Origin: Angelobacter sp036502105
GTDB lineage: Bacteria; Acidobacteriota; Terriglobia; Terriglobales; Acidobacteriaceae
Reading direction: 5' to 3'
Assembly (NCBI GenBank): GCA_036502105.1
Contig: DASXZE010000251.1
Coordinates: forward strand, 1 to 46,976
Length of the DNA: 46,976 nt
The translations under genes were made by a program, and so were the position numbers. The notes beneath the pieces are model-generated. The model was given only the letters and a program-made list of their open reading frames with translations. It was not told the DNA's origin and ran no database searches. This document shows positions 23,684 to 32,596 of the stretch, piece by piece (the stretch's first letter is position 1; every line of letters begins with the position of its first letter).

Positions 23684-26600
23684 ATGGCATTCAAGTTTCT
23701 TTCCAAATGGCCACTGATCCAGCAGCTTCGAACTGGAAGTGATGGTACGGGCCCGGAAGCTATGTCTGAGCGTACGCAAACGCTTGCTCCTCGCTCAGCG
23801 GGAATGAGCGTAGCTCGTTCGGTTTGCCCATATTGTGCTGTTGGCTGCGGGCAATTGATTTTCCACAAGAACAACAAATTGGTCGCGATTGAAGGAGATC
23901 CGGAATCCCCCATTTCGCGGGGCCGGTTGTGTCCAAAAGGTGCAGACAGCCATGAGCTTCTCACCCATTCCAGACGGGAACTCAAAGTGAAGTATCGCAG
24001 ACCATATGGAACAGAGTGGGAGGAATTAAATCTGGAAACGGCGATGGATATGATTGCAGAACGTGTTTGGCAAGCAAGAGAGACGACATTTGTTGAAAAG
24101 CAAGATGGCGAAGTTCTGATGCAAACCAAAGCGATTGGGCATCTCGGTGGCGCGACACTTGATAATGAGGAAAATTATCTCATCAAGAAATTATTCACCG
24201 GAGGTCTAGGGATGGTGTGCGTGAGCAACCAGGCCCGTATATGACACAGCTCTACCGTGCCCAGTCTGGGCACTTCATTCGGACGTGGCGGAGCCACGAC
24301 AGCGCAGCAAGATCTGCAATTCTCAGACGCCATTCTTATTATGGGTTCCTCCATGGCAGAAAATCACCCAGTTGGATTTCAGTGGGTCATGGAAGCCCGA
24401 CAAAAAGGCGCGAAGGTTATCCATGTTGATCCTCGATTTAATCGCACTTCTGCCATGGCAGATCACTGGCTCCCTTTGCGAGCTGGCACTGACATTGTTT
24501 TTCTCGGAGCGTTGATCAACTACGCGCTGACTCATGGAAAATATTTCCGGGAATATGTGGTGCACTACACTAATGCTGGGACTCTTCTACGGAAAGACTT
24601 TAAAGATACTGAAGACCTAGACGGCATATTTTCTGGCTTCGATGCAGAAGGTAAATGCTACAGTCCGGAGACTTGGAATTATGATGGCGCTCCGACAACC
24701 CAATCGCGAAACGGCAAGCATCCTGGACACTCCGATGATACCGGCGGCCATGGAAAAGACCGCGGCGGCGAGGCCGGGGAAATCGATCAACATAAAGAAG
24801 ACCCAACATTGCAGAATCCGCGCTGCGTGTTTCAGGTATTGAAGCGTCACTTCTCGCGTTATACTGCGGACCTGGTCGAGAGCTCCTGCGGGATTCCCAA
24901 AGCAAAATTTCTGGAAGTTGCCGAAACCTTCACCTCTGCTTCTGGTCCCGAAAAGACAGCCGCAATCTGTTACGCGGTAGGCTGGACACAGCATTCAAAT
25001 GGCGCCCAAATAATCCGGGCTGCTGCCATTTTGCAATTGTTGTTAGGTAATATTGGCAGACCGGGCGGTGGAATCCTTGCATTAAGAGGACATGCGACTA
25101 TTCAGGGGTCAACCGACATTCCAACTCTGTATGATATTTTGCCCGGCTATCTGCCGATGCCATTTTTTGAGGACGATTCAGACAAACTTTCCGAGTACAT
25201 AGAAAAACACACTCCAAAAACAGGCTGGTGGGCAAATTTCGACAAGTATGTAATCAGTCTGCTCAAAGCCTGGTATGGCGATGCCGCAACCAAGGACAAT
25301 GATTTCGGCTTCAACTTTCTCCCCCGCGTTTCCGGCGATCATTCTCATTTTGGCTACTGGCTTGATATGGCCGATGGCAAAATGGACGGTCTCTTTGTGA
25401 TGGGTCAAAACCCGGCCGTCGGCGCGCCAAATGCGCGGCTAGAACGAAAGGCTTTGTCGAAACTTAAATGGCTCGTGGTGCGCGACCTCGTCGAGACAGA
25501 AACTGCATCCTTTTGGAAAGATGCGCCCGAAATTAGCCGAGGAGAATTAAGAACCGAAGACATAACTACAGAAATATTTTTTCTTCCTGCCGCTGGTCAT
25601 GCTGAAAAAGCGGGATCCTATACGAACACACAAAGACTGGTGCAGTTCAGAGAAAAAGCTGTTGATCCGCAGGGCGACTGTCGTGGTGAAACATGGTTCA
25701 TGTATCACCTCGGACTGCGATTGAAGAAACGTGCCGCTCAGATCCCTTCCGTTCGCAATGCGGGATTAAATGCACTCACCTGGCAGTACGAGACTGAAGG
25801 ACCACATGACGAGCCGGTCGCAGAAGATATTCTTGCCGAAATCAATGGTTTCAAAACTTCCAACCGAGAACAAATATCAGGTTATAAAGAACTAAAAAAT
25901 GATGGCAGCACAGCGTGCGGTTGCTGGATTTACTCCGGTGTAATGCCATCACGTGATCAAAATAAAGCGCTAAAGAGAGAGCCGAAAGGCCGCTATGGAC
26001 ACGGCTGGGGATATGCCTGGCCAAGTGATAGAAGGATTCTATACAACCGTGCGTCAGCGCGCCCTGACGGGGAGCCTTGGAGTGAACGGAAAAAACTGGT
26101 CTGGTGGGACAAGGACGAGAAGAAATGGATAGGCTTGGATATACCAGACTTTACCGAGACCAAAGCGCCTGACTACAAACCAGGTAGGAACGCAAAAGGC
26201 GACGATGCTCTTGCCGGCGACAAGCCCTTCATCATGCACCAGGACGGGGTGGGATGGATTTGGGTAAGTAGCGGCTTGAAAGATGGACCTTTGCCAACTC
26301 ATTACGAGCCATTGGAAAGCGTATCGACAAATCCTCTTTATCCAAATCGTCTGATTAGTCCTGTGGCAGACAAGAAGGAACGAAGTGACAATGCCTACGC
26401 CTTTCCAAACGATCAGCGTTTCCCGTACATCTTAAGCACCTACCGCCTGACGGAGCATCATACTGCGGGTGGAATGTCGCGGCTGTTGCCGCATCTGGCG
26501 GAGTTACAGCCAGAATTGTTCGCTGAAATCTCACCTGAACTTGCTGTGCAATTGAAAGTTAAACATGGCAGGTATGTCACCATTTCCACGATGCGCGGCG

Positions 26601-26869
26601 TGATTGAAGCGCGGGCCTTGATCACGGAAAGAATTAAGTCATTGCTGATCGACGGCAAAACCGTCCACCAGGTTTGTGTTCCTTATCACTTTGGCTACAA
26701 AGGCTTGGTAACAGGGGATACCGTCAATGATCTTCTCGCGATCTCTGAAGAACCGAATGTGCGCATCATGGAGACGAAAGCACTGGTCTGCAACGTGAGG
26801 GCGGGCCGGATTCCGCATGACAAAAATGATTTGAAAATATGGCGACAGGAACTGGGGAGACCCGCATGA
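23684..26869 (+). CDS. Formate dehydrogenase alpha subunit, selenocysteine-containing
   Basis: The gene reads as one 1061-residue selenoprotein if the in-frame TGA at 24242-24244 (residue 187) is translated as selenocysteine. The context NQARI-Sec-HSSTVPSLG matches NQARV-Sec-HGPTV of E. coli FdnG, and the frame continues unshifted on both sides. The N-terminal CPYCAVGCGQ...CPKG binds a 4Fe-4S cluster. Downstream family motifs include NHPVGFQWVMEARQKGA, GWTQHSNGAQ and LLLGNIGRPGGG. The enzyme oxidises formate with a bis-MGD molybdenum or tungsten cofactor. No Tat signal is evident at the N-terminus, unlike E. coli FdnG, so a cytoplasm-facing location is possible. The stop overlaps the next start as ATGA. 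Confidence 0.93.
24242..24273 (+). promoter_or_regulatory. UGA selenocysteine codon and SECIS-like hairpin
   Basis: After the TGA there is a 12-base spacer, then GTGCCC-AGTCT-GGGCAC, a perfect 6-bp stem with a 5-base loop containing GU. Stem position and loop closely follow the E. coli fdhF/fdnG SECIS, in which the loop reads AGGUCU. This element would recruit SelB with Sec-tRNA. Confidence 0.88.
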
Positions 26870-27654
26870 GCACAGATACTACCGCATTCCTCACCGACTC
26901 CACGCTTTGCATCGGTTGCAAAGCTTGTGAAGTTGCGTGCAAGGAATGGAACCAACTGCCCGATGATGGATTCAAATGGAGCGGCAATTCTTATGACAAC
27001 ACCGGTGCTCTGGGCCATTCTACCTGGCGTCATGTCAAGTTTGTAGAAGGTACACCCGAAGCGGGAATCGGCGGGAATTCCGGAGAGCAACTGCCCGCCT
27101 GGTCGTTTTCTTCAGACGTTTGTAAGCATTGCGAAATCGCGGGATGTCTTGACGCCTGCCCAACCGGGGCAATTGTACGCATGGAGTTTGGCGCTGTTTA
27201 CATACAACCGGATGTTTGTAATGGGTGCTCTTATTGCGTTGTGAGTTGTCCCTTTGGAGTAGTGCAGCGCAATGTGGACGATGGCCGCGCCTTCAAGTGT
27301 ACTTTTTGCTCTGACCGGCAGCGGGCCGGACTAGAGCCTGCCTGTGCGAAAGCGTGTCCGACGGAATCTATCAAGTTCGGCAAGCTCGATGAATTGACCG
27401 CCGAAGCCGAAAGCCGGCTGCAAGCACTCAAAGCGCGCGGCATTCATGATGCGGTAATTTATAACCCCACGGAAACAAGCGTTGGCGGAATTCATTCTCT
27501 CTTTTTATTACGCGGTGATCCCAGCAGTTTCAATCTCCCTCCCCAACCCGAAGCGCCGGTAATTTATATGAAGAAGGGCTGGACGTCTGCAGCAATCGCA
27601 GCGGGCTCCATGCTGGCATTGGCTTTGATGTCATTTATGGGAGCGCGCAGATGA
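26866..27654 (+). CDS. Formate dehydrogenase beta subunit, 4 x [4Fe-4S] ferredoxin-type
   Basis: The product is 262 residues and starts at the ATG overlapping the alpha stop. Four cysteine clusters are visible: CIGCKACEVACKEWN, CKHCEIAGCLDACP, CNGCSYCVVSCP and CTFCSDRQRAGLEPACAKAC. They form an electron wire from the catalytic subunit to the membrane, as in FdnH/HybA-type proteins. A C-terminal hydrophobic segment (AAIAAGSMLALALMSFMG) would anchor it. The stop overlaps the next start by ATGA, so the three genes are translationally coupled. Confidence 0.92.
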   Translation: MSTDTTAFLTDSTLCIGCKACEVACKEWNQLPDDGFKWSGNSYDNTGALGHSTWRHVKFVEGTPEAGIGGNSGEQLPAWSFSSDVCKHCEIAGCLDACPTGAIVRMEFGAVYIQPDVCNGCSYCVVSCPFGVVQRNVDDGRAFKCTFCSDRQRAGLEPACAKACPTESIKFGKLDELTAEAESRLQALKARGIHDAVIYNPTETSVGGIHSLFLLRGDPSSFNLPPQPEAPVIYMKKGWTSAAIAAGSMLALALMSFMGARR

Positions 27655-28673
27655 GTCACCTGCCTACTCGTGTCCCCGATGTCGAGAGTGAAAGCCGTCT
27701 CGCGGATATTCGACGGAAAGCGGCACAACAAGAGCCAATGAATGGCGGGGTCATTCCCCTGGGAGCCCCGTTTCCTCCGCCGCAAGTCACAAAAGGCTAC
27801 TACGAGATTCCGTTGCTGAAAGAACCGCAATGGACGAATGAAATCCCTCTTTATTTTTTCGTAGGCGGCGCGGCTGGCGCTGCTGCAGTGGTGGCAAGTG
27901 CAGCCAGCATCATGAATGGCGACCCTGATCTGGTTCGTAGTGCACGTTGGGTTGCCGCTTTAGGAGGTCTTCTCTCCCCGCCGCTCTTAATTTCTGATCT
28001 GGGAATGCCTTCCCGCTTCCTGAATATGTTGCGTGTTTTCAAAGTACAAAGCCCCATGAGTGTAGGAGCATGGACGTTGATGGCATTCTCAACGTTCTCC
28101 GCGGCTTCTGTGTTCACAAACTTGATGCGTCGCAAATTGGGGAACAGTACCCCCGTGGCCTTGATTGAAAACGCTGCTGGAATGTTGGCTGCAGCGAGCG
28201 GTCTAGTGATGGCCAGTTACACGGGCGTTCTGGTAGGAGCTACTGTAATTCCAGTGTGGAATAAGCATGTAGGAAGTTTGCCAATGCATTTCGCGGCATC
28301 AGGCTTAAATTCTGCCGTTTCGATCCTTGAATTAATGAATCATGATGACAGTCGCGCTCTGAATATTCTCGGCTTGGCAGCCAGCGGTTATGAGATAGCG
28401 GAAGGAGCGTTGATTGAACTCGACAGAGACCGTACGAACCGACCACTACAACATGGTAGAAGTGGATTTTTTGTGAGATTAGGAGGTTTGCTCTCCGGCC
28501 CGGTGCCCTTCACTCTCAGAATTGCCTATGCATTGACTGGCAATAAGAAATTGCGCCGCGCTGCTGCTCTTAGCAGTCTGGCAGGCTCTCTGCTTACGCG
28601 TTTCGGCTGGGTCGAAGCAGGCAAGGCGTCAGCCAGGGACTACCAAATTCCTTTGAGTAGAGCGCAATCTTAG
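27651..28673 (+). CDS. NrfD-type membrane subunit of formate dehydrogenase
   Basis: The 340-residue integral membrane protein has about eight hydrophobic helices, with the NrfD/PsrC signature near the start (TNEIPLYFFVGGAAGAAAVV). Family members are heme-free quinone-reactive anchors. Here it replaces the cytochrome b gamma subunit (FdnI) of E. coli. The N-terminal ~60 residues are soluble and Pro-rich (GAPFPPPQVTKGYYEIP). With the alpha and beta subunits it would pass formate electrons to the quinone pool. No terminator is obvious after the stop. Confidence 0.9.
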   Translation: MSHLPTRVPDVESESRLADIRRKAAQQEPMNGGVIPLGAPFPPPQVTKGYYEIPLLKEPQWTNEIPLYFFVGGAAGAAAVVASAASIMNGDPDLVRSARWVAALGGLLSPPLLISDLGMPSRFLNMLRVFKVQSPMSVGAWTLMAFSTFSAASVFTNLMRRKLGNSTPVALIENAAGMLAAASGLVMASYTGVLVGATVIPVWNKHVGSLPMHFAASGLNSAVSILELMNHDDSRALNILGLAASGYEIAEGALIELDRDRTNRPLQHGRSGFFVRLGGLLSGPVPFTLRIAYALTGNKKLRRAAALSSLAGSLLTRFGWVEAGKASARDYQIPLSRAQS

Positions 28674-28832
28674 AACTCCGTACCGTCCGCATAGAATTCC
28701 TTTAGAGAAGAATAGATGCTGTGTGTGTATCCGGCAGGCGGCGCACAAATGCGGCCCAGAGTAAGTTGGTTTAAGCCCGATCTTGTATTGATCGAACTTT
28801 TCCAGTGTTATCCCCATAGAAAATAAGTCGGC

Positions 28833-29372
28833 TCAGTTACGTCCGTTTTTAAGGCATTTAGAGGCCGCATCCGGTCCCTTACATGCCAGCACTTTAAACT
28901 CGGCTCCATCGTTCGAGTGATAATTCACCAAAAACTTTTCAATCTCTTTCAGGAGGTCTTTATTGAGGTCTTTAATGGCGAGAATATTGGAATGGGTGTG
29001 ACTAGACTGAGCCACAGCTAGCAGCCGGTCATTGCGTATTGTTTTGCGTTTTTCGGTCTGCTCTCCCTCGATAACGCCAATCAATCGAGATTTCACCAGG
29101 CATCCGGTAAAAACAGACTGGTCCATCAAAACGAGCACATCGATTGGATCGCCGTCCTCTCCCTCAGTGGACGGGATAAAACCAAAGTCATGCGGGAACA
29201 CCATTCCTTCTGGCAACACCTTCTTTAATGCAAATATATTTTGCTCGGTGTCCCAAGCATACTTATTCCGGCTTCCTTTCGGAGTTTCTATGATGACTTG
29301 CACGTTCCTGTCTTCGTCAAAAGATTTCAAGCGAGTTGGATCGACAATTCCCGGTTTCTTCTTCTTAGCCAA
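28833..29372 (-). CDS. ppa: Inorganic pyrophosphatase, family I
   Basis: The 179-residue cytoplasmic enzyme hydrolyses pyrophosphate to two phosphates and drives biosynthetic reactions. The family signature EGEDGDPIDVLVLMD, with its metal-binding Asp residues, is present. Also present are ETPKGSRNKY (substrate-binding Lys and Arg) and MVFPHDFGFIPST. Length and motifs are normal. The N-terminus is Lys-rich. It stands alone and is convergent with the fdh operon. Confidence 0.92.
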   Translation of the reverse strand: MAKKKKPGIVDPTRLKSFDEDRNVQVIIETPKGSRNKYAWDTEQNIFALKKVLPEGMVFPHDFGFIPSTEGEDGDPIDVLVLMDQSVFTGCLVKSRLIGVIEGEQTEKRKTIRNDRLLAVAQSSHTHSNILAIKDLNKDLLKEIEKFLVNYHSNDGAEFKVLACKGPDAASKCLKNGRN

Positions 29373-29469
29373 GTTCGCCTCCGCAAAATATGAACATCAG
29401 ATGAATCAGGACATCGCGGGTTGCCAAACCGGAAAGAGATTGGAGCATTTTATTCATGCATTGTCTGTT

Positions 29470-30360
29470 TTAGCCGTGCTTAGCGCGTTTCCAAAAGCTC
29501 ACCCCGAACCAGAGGGCATAAAAACTGCTAAGCAGCAGGACCGACATCCAAATCGAGAGTGCGTTAGCCCCAGTAACCTGTCGCATCACTACCAGCAGGT
29601 CCCCGGCCATGCCAGGTGCAAGGAAAACGAGGGCCGTCAGCAAGAGGCGGCTGGCTACCTTATGAAAGTGTTCTGTGTCCTCGCCTTGTTCTGCGAGTCT
29701 GTGATATGCCGCAGGCGCAATCAACAAAACGATGGAAATCGTGGTGGCCACCAGACTGTAGAAATGGACTAATTGTGAGGACCGTGGAAGTTCAGCGAAT
29801 CCCTGAGCAAAGACAATAGCGAACTGAAAACCCAAAAATGCCTGCGCTCCAGGAAGTGCCATTCTGCACTCCATCAATACTTTTTTTATACGGTCCGACA
29901 GATTTGGCTCTTCCTTTTCCGGCTTGTGTGCTTTCAAAACCTTCCGAGCGAGAAAGCTTCCATACCAGACGGCCAGGGCAAGAATGCCGGCGAATGCGCC
30001 TATCCATCCGGGATACGGTAAGTGAAGGGCACTTGCCACGGGGTAGAAGCTGAGGGCTAGGCCGGTACCGAACGGTAGGAGGCCCCAATCCAATATTTTA
30101 GTTGTGAATCGATTGATGGTTTCGGTTGCAGCCCCGCGCTCCGCTATCTGGTGAAATGCAGCAGGCCAAATTAGCCATCCCAGCCCAGCCGTCATAATGC
30201 CGAGACCACCCACTTCAGCCAGCCGAGCTGATTGCGGTATGGCTCGAAAGCCTTCCTCGAAACAGATACGGTAGCTAAAGCCAAGGAGCACCTGCCCACC
30301 AAGGAGCAGCATTCGTGCTTCATTGAGCACATTTTCTATGCGGTCGCTGAGCTCGGCCAT
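29470..30360 (-). CDS. Duplicated DUF6328-like membrane protein
   Basis: The 296-residue protein consists of two similar halves. Half one begins LSDRIENVLNEARMLLLGGQ and half two (residue ~157) begins LSDRIKKVLMECRMALPGAQ. Each half is followed by four hydrophobic segments, and each has a matching second-helix motif (WPAAFHQIAERG versus APAAYHRLAEQG). DUF6328 proteins are usually a single four-helix unit, so this is an internal tandem fusion giving ~8 helices. A charged linker (HKPEKEEPN) joins the halves. No function is known for the family. It is transcribed toward the pyrophosphatase, 97 bases away. Confidence 0.75.
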   Translation of the reverse strand: MAELSDRIENVLNEARMLLLGGQVLLGFSYRICFEEGFRAIPQSARLAEVGGLGIMTAGLGWLIWPAAFHQIAERGAATETINRFTTKILDWGLLPFGTGLALSFYPVASALHLPYPGWIGAFAGILALAVWYGSFLARKVLKAHKPEKEEPNLSDRIKKVLMECRMALPGAQAFLGFQFAIVFAQGFAELPRSSQLVHFYSLVATTISIVLLIAPAAYHRLAEQGEDTEHFHKVASRLLLTALVFLAPGMAGDLLVVMRQVTGANALSIWMSVLLLSSFYALWFGVSFWKRAKHG

Positions 30361-30523
30361 TTGGTTTGTACCTTGGGTAGCAATCGTCTAAATGATGCAT
30401 GTTCGAGTCTTCCGGTTGGAGCACGTTTCACCAATTAGTTCTCTTGCCTGCTTCGTCCCTCCGCACGATATTGGATACAGCGATATGAATTTAAGAAGCA
30501 TCGAATGAATTTAGGAGGATGCG

Positions 30524-30709
30524 ATCGCCGACGATAAAAGCAATCGGGGAAATCCAGATCGTCTTCGGATCAACCTCAATGAAGACTGAGAAGTGAACTA
30601 TTGGGCCAAAGAACTGGGGATCACCCACGAGAAACTCATCGAGCTAGTGCGAAAACATGGTGATTCGGCTTTAAAGATACGGCAAGCATTGAAGAGCGAG
30701 GCAGCATAA
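30524..30709 (+). pseudogene. DUF3606-family small protein, inactivated
   Basis: Reading from 30524 gives x-ADDKSNRGNPDRLRINLNED, then a TGA, then EVNYWAKELGITHEKLIELV and an end at QALKSEAA. This is the full DUF3606 pattern. The expected ATG is ATC here, although AGGAGG sits at the right distance before it. The TGA at 30587 interrupts the middle, where relatives have an aromatic or His residue. Two independent lesions make it a pseudogene. Confidence 0.8.
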
Positions 30710-30726
30710 AGTTCGAGATTAGATTC

Positions 30727-30767
30727 AAAAGAAACGGCAGCCCACCCGAGTGCGCTGCCATTTCTTT
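30727..30767. terminator. Bidirectional terminator
   Basis: GGCAGC/GCTGCC with a 12-base loop is flanked by AAAAGAAA on the left and TTTCTTT on the right, so it works for both strands. It lies between the plus-strand DUF3606 remnant and the minus-strand BON gene, which converge. Confidence 0.7.
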
Positions 30768-30770
30768 AGT

Positions 30771-31319
30771 CTAATTTGTGTGTACCTGTAAGTTGTTCTT
30801 GACCTCAAATATTCCAGAGACGCCATTAGCTTTTATACCCACCCTGTCCTTGTCTCCCTGGTTATTCACTGCACCTTCAAGAGTTACGTGGCCGCCTTTG
30901 ACAATGATGTGGATAGAAGGAACAGATCCCATAGAGTAAGGAAACAGGGCATCATCATTGAAAATTGCTCTAGTTACTTCGTGGCGGATGCGGTCATCAT
31001 TCGGCGACGGTGGAAGAATTTCAATCTGATTATCCACCACGTCTACACCTTCAATCTTTTTTACGGCTCCTTGCGCTGCATCCTTCAGGATGGCTTCGCG
31101 TACTTGCCCCAGTAGAGTGACTTTGCCGCCATCAATCCTGTATGCGATATTGTCGAAAATTGTGAGCTGCGGCAACATTACCAATTCGTGATAAACCTCT
31201 TTGCTCACGCGATCTTGCGTGTGTTGGCTCCCGCCTGATTGCGTGCCAGAAGAGGCGAAAATTGATATGAAGCCGCATATAAAAAGAACTCCCAGCCTGA
31301 ACCATGATTGTGATTTCAC
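30771..31319 (-). CDS. Exported BON-domain protein, copy B
   Basis: This 182-residue protein is nearly identical to copy A (12385-12933), differing at only about eight residues. It has the same signal segment, with LGVLFICGFISIFASS, and the same two BON domains. The GTG at 31319 is chosen because the VKSQSWFRL start and GGGG-type ribosome binding site are shared, while upstream codons differ between copies. Its open frame is intact, so it could still be made. The receiver gene that leads it has lost its 5' end, so its expression depends on transcription entering from elsewhere. Confidence 0.85.
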   Translation of the reverse strand: MKSQSWFRLGVLFICGFISIFASSGTQSGGSQHTQDRVSKEVYHELVMLPQLTIFDNIAYRIDGGKVTLLGQVREAILKDAAQGAVKKIEGVDVVDNQIEILPPSPNDDRIRHEVTRAIFNDDALFPYSMGSVPSIHIIVKGGHVTLEGAVNNQGDKDRVGIKANGVSGIFEVKNNLQVHTN

Positions 31320-31366
31320 TTTCGCCCCGTTTAAAAAATTGTTAGTCAGTTTCGTACGTAGATGCA

Positions 31367-31712
31367 TCAGCTTGCCAACAAGATGCGACTTGCCTTTGGC
31401 GCTTTATACGGTTGGATAGCCTCCCGCACAGAGTCCAACATCGCTACCGGTGAGTTCTCAACCGAAACACAGTCACTCGGTAGCAGGTCATGCTGGTGAG
31501 CGCGGATACACAGAATCGGCATCAGCTTTCGAGTCTTGCGTACAGCACTAACAAGTTGCTCTTTCTCTTCCTCTGGTACGGTGTGGCAGATGACCAGAGC
31601 ATCAATTAGATCGGATTGCGCCGATTCAGATGCTTTTTCCACCGTGAAGGTCTCCTCAACCTCGTAGCCAGACATGCGTAAAACTCTGGAGCGCAATCCA
31701 ACTAAAATACGA
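31367..31712 (-). pseudogene. Degenerate receiver-like gene, copy B, 5'-truncated
   Basis: From ILVGLRSRVLRMSGYEV to the stop it matches copy A closely, with the same missing phospho-Asp (ALVICHTVP). At ~31707-31712 similarity stops and the DNA becomes the N-terminal part of a plus-strand beta-propeller gene. The original start, ribosome binding site and first ~25 codons are absent. An open frame continues to 31774 through foreign DNA, so an aberrant longer protein is possible. Confidence 0.75.
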
Positions 31713-32536
31713 TTTATGCACAGGGAGCCATTCAGGGGACTGGTGTTATCGAAGGTGTCATTGACGCTCTGCATGTGAATGCAGATGGTTCATTGACCCA
31801 GGTTGGAGCACCATTTGCCCTCCCAGAATTGAGTGCCACTCAAGGCCAAGGTCCGGTAGCAGTTGATCCGAAAGGCCGCTGGGTGTTTGCCATCATTACG
31901 GACCCCGGCGATAACCAGGTACTGGTCTCAATCCCGCGCAATACCGATGGCTCGCTGGGTACTGTGGACAGTACGGTAAGCCTGCTAGACCAGAAATGCA
32001 ACACGAACATATCGCTGCCGTTGATTGCCATTGATCCGCAGGGAAAGAATTTGTTCATTTCCTGTGGTGCTAGCAGCGGCCCTACCTTCATTGGCATTCA
32101 GGTTTATGGAATCAATCAAACTACTGGTACGCTTTCCCGTGTGGATTCATTCACAACACAACATTTCTTTGAAGCACTCGTGGTTGATCGCCAGGGCTGG
32201 AGAGTTTTCGCCGATACCCAGGAGTCGGACTTGGTTGAGCCATTTGATTTTGACCGCAACACAGACCAAATGGGCTTGCTGAACGGGGGAATCTTGTATC
32301 ATATTGGCGCACTAGCGAACGGAGTGGCGGTTGACCCCACAAACAAATTCGTCTATGTCACCAATGGCAGTTTCTGTACCCCGCTCGGGGCAGCCAATGG
32401 CTGCATCACCTCTGATTCCAACAATATCACTGGATTTTCATTCAATTACATACAGGGAACGCTGACTGCCCTTCCAGGTTCGCCATTTGCCAGCGGAACA
32501 GGCACCCGCTCCATGATCTTTGTTCAGGTTCCCTAG
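31713..32536 (+). pseudogene. Lactonase-like beta-propeller protein, N-terminally truncated
   Basis: The open frame begins at the junction with receiver copy B and reads YAQGAIQGTGVIEGV before the first possible start, a GTG at 31775. Repeats typical of the YbhE/lactonase beta-propeller family follow: LHVNADGSLTQVGAPF, VAVDPKGRWVFAI, IAIDPQGKNLFI, VAVDPTNKFVYVTN and LTALPGSPFASG. About half the blades and the signal peptide are missing, so an exported folded protein is unlikely. The 3' end and terminator are intact. Confidence 0.8.
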
Positions 32537-32563
32537 AGTCAATAGTCGACAGATCACAATTTA

Positions 32564-32588
32564 GGGGCGCGAAGTGAGCGCCCCTTTT
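32564..32588 (+). terminator. Rho-independent terminator
   Basis: GGGGCGC-GAAGTGA-GCGCCCC followed by TTTT, 28 bases after the beta-propeller stop. It is a strong 7-bp GC stem. Confidence 0.85.
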
Positions 32589-32596
32589 GGTAGCGA

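Larger units (their letters stand above)
30771..31712 (-). repeat. Receiver-BON module, copy B (direct repeat)
   Basis: This is the partner of 12385-13330 in the same orientation. The left boundary is at the BON stop and the right boundary is the fusion with the beta-propeller gene. Confidence 0.88.

Noticed and set aside
24242..24257. Reading the formate dehydrogenase as two separate or frameshifted genes
   Set aside because: Both parts are in the same frame and joined by a UGA at the known Sec position, so a selenoprotein is the simpler explanation.
24600..24994. Minus-strand ORFs inside the formate dehydrogenase gene
   Set aside because: They lie fully inside a strongly conserved coding region and lack family resemblance.
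29032..29772. A 246-codon plus-strand ORF across the pyrophosphatase and DUF6328 genes
   Set aside because: It is antisense to two well-supported genes, with low-complexity, meaningless composition.
30587..30589. In-frame TGA in the DUF3606 gene as a second selenocysteine codon
   Set aside because: The position is aromatic or His in relatives, no SECIS-like hairpin lies at the right distance, and the start codon is also lost. A pseudogene explains it better.
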